A DNA stretch of 17,694 bases from Armatimonadota bacterium (GTDB taxonomy: Bacteria > Armatimonadota > UBA5829), in contig JAEWSK010000230.1 of NCBI GenBank assembly GCA_023398345.1, positions 1-17,694 on the forward strand, written 5' to 3'. Every line of letters begins with the position of its first letter. The first letter of the stretch is position 1. The notes below the pieces were generated by a model. The model worked only from the letters and a program-made list of their open reading frames with translations, made no database searches and was not told the DNA's origin. The translations under genes were made by a program, and so were the position numbers. Positions 14,460-17,694 of the stretch are shown here, piece by piece.

Positions 14460-16409
14460 TTAGCGCACTTTCGATCCTGGGACGACATCGGCGTCCGGCT
14501 GAAGGAGAATCGCCTCTCCGTTTGGCCCGTTGGCGGCTAGCAGCATGCCGTTTGAGACAACGCCTCGAATCTTTGCCGGTTCAAGATTGGCAAGCAAAAC
14601 GATCTTTCGACCAATCAATGATTCCGGATCATAAGACAGCGCTATTCCTGCAACTATCTGGCGGATTTCGTCGCCAAGGTCGACGCTGAGTTTGAGCAGT
14701 TTGTCGGCCTTTTCGACGCGCTCAGCGGTTTTGATTTCTGCAATGCGAATTTGAACCTTACTAAAGTAATCGTATGATATGACATCTTCGGTCTTTTCGG
14801 GCTGGGAAGCTTCCTGCGGCTGATCTGTCACTTTTGCTGTCTCCTCTTTTTTCTTTGAGCCGAGTCTTGGAAATATCGGTGCTGGACCCTGCGTCTTCGT
14901 GCCGGGCACAAACGGATTCTCGGCCGTTGCGTCGGCCCATTTTAGCGACGCGAATGTCTCGCCGATGCCAAGTTGGCGCGCAATTTCACATGCAGTTGCA
15001 GGCATAAACGGCGAGATCAAAATAGCCGCGGCGCGCGCAACTTCCAGCGCCGAATAAAGCACTCCGGCAAGTTCATCGGTCTCATTGTTTTTTGCTAAAG
15101 TCCAAGGCTCGGTGTCGTTTATATACTTATTGGCTGTGCCAATCATTTGCCAGATGGATTCAAGTGCGCGCGTGAAATCTAATCTATCACATGCGTCTTT
15201 CGCGGAAGTCGATGTGGCCTTTATAACGCTTTCGAGGCCGCCGGAAAAGCCCTTCGGATCGGCAATTGCGCCATCGAAATACTTGCCTAACATACTTAGC
15301 GTGCGGTTGAGCAGATTGCCCAGATCGTTTGCCAGATCTGAGTTAAATCGATTGCGAAATGACTTAAACGAAAAATCGCCGTCCATTCCAAAAGTAACTT
15401 CGCGGGCGACGAAATAGCGCACCGCGTCCAAACAAACTTCGCGCGATGCACCCGACTCATCGGACAAATCTTGGGCAAGCTTTGCCGGGGAAATTGCATT
15501 ACCTTTGGATTTGGATATTTTCTCGCCGTCTATCGTCCAAAAACCGTGGCCGAAAAGCGTTTTGGGAAGCTTTAAATTTAACGCCATCAGCATAGCAGGC
15601 CAGAACGTGCAGTGGAACCGGACGAATATGTCCTTGCCCATAAGCTGCAGGTCGGCGGGCCAAATGCGTGAAAATTTCTCATCATCGCTGAGATAGCCAA
15701 TCGCGCTGATATAGTTTATAAGCGCATCAAACCAAACATAGATAACTTTGCTTTCGTCTCCGGGAACTTGGATACCCCACCCTTTGTTTTTGCGGGTGAT
15801 GGATATATCGCGCAGGCCCTGTTTGATGAAGCTGACGACTTCGTTGCGGCGAAATTCGGGTTGGAGAAATTCCGGGTGGCTATCGATATACTCTATCAAT
15901 CGATCGCCATATGCAGACAGTCGAAAATAGTAATTCTTCTCTTCGACCCACTCAACTGCGCGGCCGCAGGATGGGCACTTGCCGTCGATTAGCTCCGAGT
16001 CGGAAAGAAATGTCTCGCACGGCACGCAATACCAGCCCTCATAGCTTCCCTCGTATATGTCGCCCTGAGCCAAAAGGCGCTCAAATACGGCTTTGACAAC
16101 TTTGACGTGTCTACTTTCTGTAGTCCGAATAAAGTCGTCGTAACGAATATCGAGGCTCGCCCAGACCTGCTTGAACTGCTCGGCAAGATTGTCTACAAAG
16201 TCGGATACGGCAATACCCTTCTCGTTTGCAACAGCAGCGACTTTCGTCGCGTTCTCATCCGTGCCGGTCAAAAAATACGTGTCGTTTCCCTTGAGCTTAT
16301 TGTATCGGGAAACTATATCGGCCATTATCGTCGTGTAGGCATTGCCTATATGTGGTACGTCGTTGACGTAGTAAATCGGCGTGGTTAAATAGTAAGTCTG
16401 ATCGCTCAT
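14460..16409 (-). CDS. metG: Methionyl-tRNA synthetase
   Basis: Charges tRNA-Met with methionine; essential, cytoplasmic. 649 residues, class Ia. HIGH motif is PHIGN (His20); KMSKS appears as Lys297-Ile-Ser-Lys-Ser301. A zinc knuckle is visible as CVPC and CPSC. The anticodon-binding helical domain follows (about 380-520), then a low-complexity linker rich in Lys, Glu and Gln, and a C-terminal EMAP/Arc1p-type tRNA-binding domain (about 545-649) with ISYDYFSKVQIRIAEI, which also dimerises these enzymes. ATG 16409 has AGGAG 7 bases upstream; the TTG at 16424 overlaps that site and is rejected. It lies about 100 bases after the fmdB-like gene on the same strand. RicT-region and metG genes also lie near each other in Bacillus. 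No T-box leader is seen. Confidence 0.97.
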   Translation of the reverse strand: MSDQTYYLTTPIYYVNDVPHIGNAYTTIMADIVSRYNKLKGNDTYFLTGTDENATKVAAVANEKGIAVSDFVDNLAEQFKQVWASLDIRYDDFIRTTESRHVKVVKAVFERLLAQGDIYEGSYEGWYCVPCETFLSDSELIDGKCPSCGRAVEWVEEKNYYFRLSAYGDRLIEYIDSHPEFLQPEFRRNEVVSFIKQGLRDISITRKNKGWGIQVPGDESKVIYVWFDALINYISAIGYLSDDEKFSRIWPADLQLMGKDIFVRFHCTFWPAMLMALNLKLPKTLFGHGFWTIDGEKISKSKGNAISPAKLAQDLSDESGASREVCLDAVRYFVAREVTFGMDGDFSFKSFRNRFNSDLANDLGNLLNRTLSMLGKYFDGAIADPKGFSGGLESVIKATSTSAKDACDRLDFTRALESIWQMIGTANKYINDTEPWTLAKNNETDELAGVLYSALEVARAAAILISPFMPATACEIARQLGIGETFASLKWADATAENPFVPGTKTQGPAPIFPRLGSKKKEETAKVTDQPQEASQPEKTEDVISYDYFSKVQIRIAEIKTAERVEKADKLLKLSVDLGDEIRQIVAGIALSYDPESLIGRKIVLLANLEPAKIRGVVSNGMLLAANGPNGEAILLQPDADVVPGSKVR

Positions 16410-16416
16410 CTTCCCT

Positions 16417-16421
16417 CTCCT
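16417..16421 (-). promoter_or_regulatory. Shine-Dalgarno of metG
   Basis: AGGAG on the minus strand, 7 bases before the ATG at 16409-16407; decides against the in-frame TTG at 16424. Confidence 0.75.
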
Positions 16422-16424
16422 CAA

Positions 16425-16495
16425 TCGAAAGTCATATCATCAGCAATACTTTAGCGCAAAATGCAAAGTTCAGTTGCGCGTATATGCACTTTCGA
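16425..16495. other. Nested inverted repeat in the metG leader
   Basis: tcgaaagt (16425-16432) pairs with actttcga (16488-16495), and inside gcgcaa (16454-16459) pairs with ttgcgc (16474-16479). The outer arm ends 3 bases before the metG Shine-Dalgarno. No T-run, so not a standard terminator. May be a processing or translational control structure, or chance. Confidence 0.25.
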
Positions 16496-16511
16496 CTTTA
16501 GGCTTTGTATA

Positions 16512-16748
16512 TCAGTGCCCGCAGGTCGCACAATGGCCGGAGCCGCAGCCCGCGCAGCCGCCACTGCCGTGGTCATGGCCGCAGTCGCATGACGAACCGC
16601 ACGATGTGCGAGCGGAAAAAGCGGACATCATGCGCTGGACTTGCGCTGATCCGCATTTTGGACAGATTGCCTCGCCGACACGACTGAACCCAATGAGCAG
16701 CTCGAAGTGCTCTTTGCATGATCCGCACTCAAATTCGTATATCGGCAT
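16512..16748 (-). CDS. FmdB-family zinc-ribbon protein with Cys/His-rich tail
   Basis: 78 residues. The N-terminal half is the FmdB putative regulatory zinc ribbon: MPIYEFEC, with CxxC pairs Cys8/Cys11 and Cys29/Cys32 about 17 residues apart. Family role is unclear; it is named from the formamidase regulator FmdB. The second half (50-78) is unusual: seven Cys (50, 54, 56, 65, 68, 73, 76) and four His (58, 60, 72, 78) in a glycine-rich run, suggesting extra metal binding (zinc, nickel or copper). The ATG overlaps the ricT stop by one base (TAATG), a classic translational coupling, so the two proteins are made together. metG follows after about 100 bases. The ribbon is confident; function is not. 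Confidence 0.9.
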   Translation of the reverse strand: MPIYEFECGSCKEHFELLIGFSRVGEAICPKCGSAQVQRMMSAFSARTSCGSSCDCGHDHGSGGCAGCGSGHCATCGH

Positions 16749-17694
16749 TACTTCCGACCCCTGCCATTTGAGGACGATCCACCTTGCCTCTTACCATTGC
16801 GGCCACCGCGGCGATTTTTGTTCCGCTTGGTTTCGCCGTTGGTCTGCTTGGGCGCATCGCTTGGCTGGTCGGGCATTTCGCTTGCCTGGTCGGGCGCATC
16901 GCTAGCGGGTTGAGTATCACTTAAAATTTCGGACTTTGAGCGCGCATATGCGACAATGCCCTCATCCGGCAGCACTTCATCGATGATATCGGCATCTGCA
17001 TCTTGCTCGGCATCATCGGGTTCATCAACAGCCGCAGCACACAAATCCGCATCGGCCAACAGCGGCTCGCAGTGCTGGTCGGACATCGCGCACCCAATGC
17101 CGTGGCGTCGGCACAGGCCATGCAAATTCAGCTTGCTTGCATGTATGTGCAATTGGGCTTCATCTTCAGTCTGCAAACTAATAACGCCGCTGATGAAATT
17201 TACGTCGATTACTTTAGCGCGGCCCTGCTCCAACTGCAAAATAGCACCAATTGAAGGGAAACATTTCTGCGACACCTTATAAAACTCGTGCTCGTAGCGA
17301 AGGCAGCACATTAGCTTGCCGCACACCCCCGAAAACTTGGCGGGATTGAGAAAAAGGCTCTGATCTTTGGCCATTTTCATGGAGACGGGGTCGAATGTGC
17401 TTAGATACGTCGCGCAGCACAGCGGACGACCACATGTGCCGTAACCACCAATGAGCTTGGCTTCATCGCGCACGCCGATCTGGTGGAGCTGCACCTTTGT
17501 TCGCAGCGCGCTCGCAACATCCTTGACCAGTTCGCGAAAATCGACTCTGCCCTCGGCTGAAAATGAAAAAGTAACTTGGGAGCCATCGAATGCGTATTCG
17601 GCCTCAAGAAGCTTCATCGGAAGCTTATGCTCGGCGACCTTGCGCTCACATACCTCAAACGCATGCGCCTCGCGATCCCTGTTGGAATCCTCGC
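16748..17694 (-). CDS. ricT: PSP1-domain protein RicT/YaaT, 5' end outside window
   Basis: In Bacillus, RicT acts with RicA and RicF in a [4Fe-4S]-containing complex that directs RNase Y mRNA maturation. The frame stays open to the right edge, so the N-terminus (about 80 residues by comparison with the family) is missing; the ATG at 17617 is internal, since the residues before it (AFEVCERKVAEHKLP) continue the family sequence. Counting from that Met, the PSP1 core runs to about 165, with GRVDFRELVKD, IGVRDEAKLIGGYG, and clustered cysteines CGRPLCC and CGKLMCC as expected for the iron-sulfur ligands. Beyond the usual end is a roughly 120-residue tail: a Cys/His stretch (CX6CX6CX9C), an acidic segment, three 7-residue repeats and a basic Arg/Lys/Gly end that may bind RNA. 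Overlaps the fmdB-like start by one base. Family is confident; the tail's role is inferred. Confidence 0.93.
   Translation of the reverse strand, partial: EDSNRDREAHAFEVCERKVAEHKLPMKLLEAEYAFDGSQVTFSFSAEGRVDFRELVKDVASALRTKVQLHQIGVRDEAKLIGGYGTCGRPLCCATYLSTFDPVSMKMAKDQSLFLNPAKFSGVCGKLMCCLRYEHEFYKVSQKCFPSIGAILQLEQGRAKVIDVNFISGVISLQTEDEAQLHIHASKLNLHGLCRRHGIGCAMSDQHCEPLLADADLCAAAVDEPDDAEQDADADIIDEVLPDEGIVAYARSKSEILSDTQPASDAPDQASEMPDQPSDAPKQTNGETKRNKNRRGGRNGKRQGGSSSNGRGRK
16850..16912. repeat. Three tandem 21-bp repeats inside the ricT tail
   Basis: Units at 16850-16870, 16871-16891 and 16892-16912, each starting gggc. In the protein they read QPASDAP, DQASEMP and DQPSDAP, a 7-residue acidic repeat between the acidic and basic parts of the tail. 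In-frame length changes here would be tolerated, so the copy number may vary between strains. Confidence 0.7.

Noticed and set aside
16410..16511. T-box leader upstream of metG
   Set aside because: The gap is only about 100 bases, has no T-box consensus (TGGNACCGCG type) and no terminator with a T-run; only a nested inverted repeat is present.

Overview
The window is a compact, roughly 50% GC bacterial chromosome segment. Genes are tightly packed, gaps are short, and GTG and TTG starts are used alongside ATG. It is mostly core metabolism and translation, mixed with secreted or glycan-active enzymes. No gap exceeds 300 bases; the longest is about 247 bases, upstream of aroA. I see no rRNA, tRNA, CRISPR array, transposase or phage gene. 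The gene set (a PSP1/RicT protein with an FmdB zinc ribbon, AsnC-type regulator plus aminotransferase, and secreted proteins with CBM9-like, Ig-like and phosphodiester-glycosidase domains) would suit Armatimonadota or a related environmental lineage near the Terrabacteria. That placement is inference from gene content only and is weak.

Layout from left to right. (1) The 3' part of a plus-strand SH3-NlpC/P60 peptidoglycan endopeptidase, then a palindromic repeat/terminator. (2) A minus-strand aroA-aroC pair (EPSP synthase, then chorismate synthase, the last two shikimate steps) with a good promoter upstream of aroA. (3) Divergently, on the plus strand, an SGNH/GDSL esterase and a secreted GH36 alpha-galactosidase, ending at a strong 14-bp hairpin. 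(4) A long minus-strand run, in transcription order: ricT (cut by the right edge), fmdB-like, metG, an Lrp/AsnC regulator with its own sigma70-like promoter, a class I aminotransferase, a 931-residue secreted CBM9/GH99-like/Ig protein, a secreted NAGPA-type phosphodiester glycosidase, a NagZ-like GH3 hexosaminidase and a small glutaredoxin.

How the parts may work together. ricT and fmdB overlap by one base and both encode cysteine-rich, metal-binding proteins. The regulator and aminotransferase resemble the Lrp-type regulator/alanine transaminase pair known in Bacillus. The three downstream glycan genes could form a uptake-side route for trimming phosphodiester-linked or GlcNAc-containing surface polymers: a secreted scaffold, a secreted phosphodiester glycosidase, and a hexosaminidase without a signal peptide. 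This is the best candidate for something undescribed, but it is inference from domain content and order.

The sharpest single-residue oddity is in chorismate synthase: the near-invariant histidine of its GESHG signature is a tyrosine, in an otherwise intact enzyme. The GH99-like domain of the 931-residue protein has also lost the acidic pair expected at its active site.
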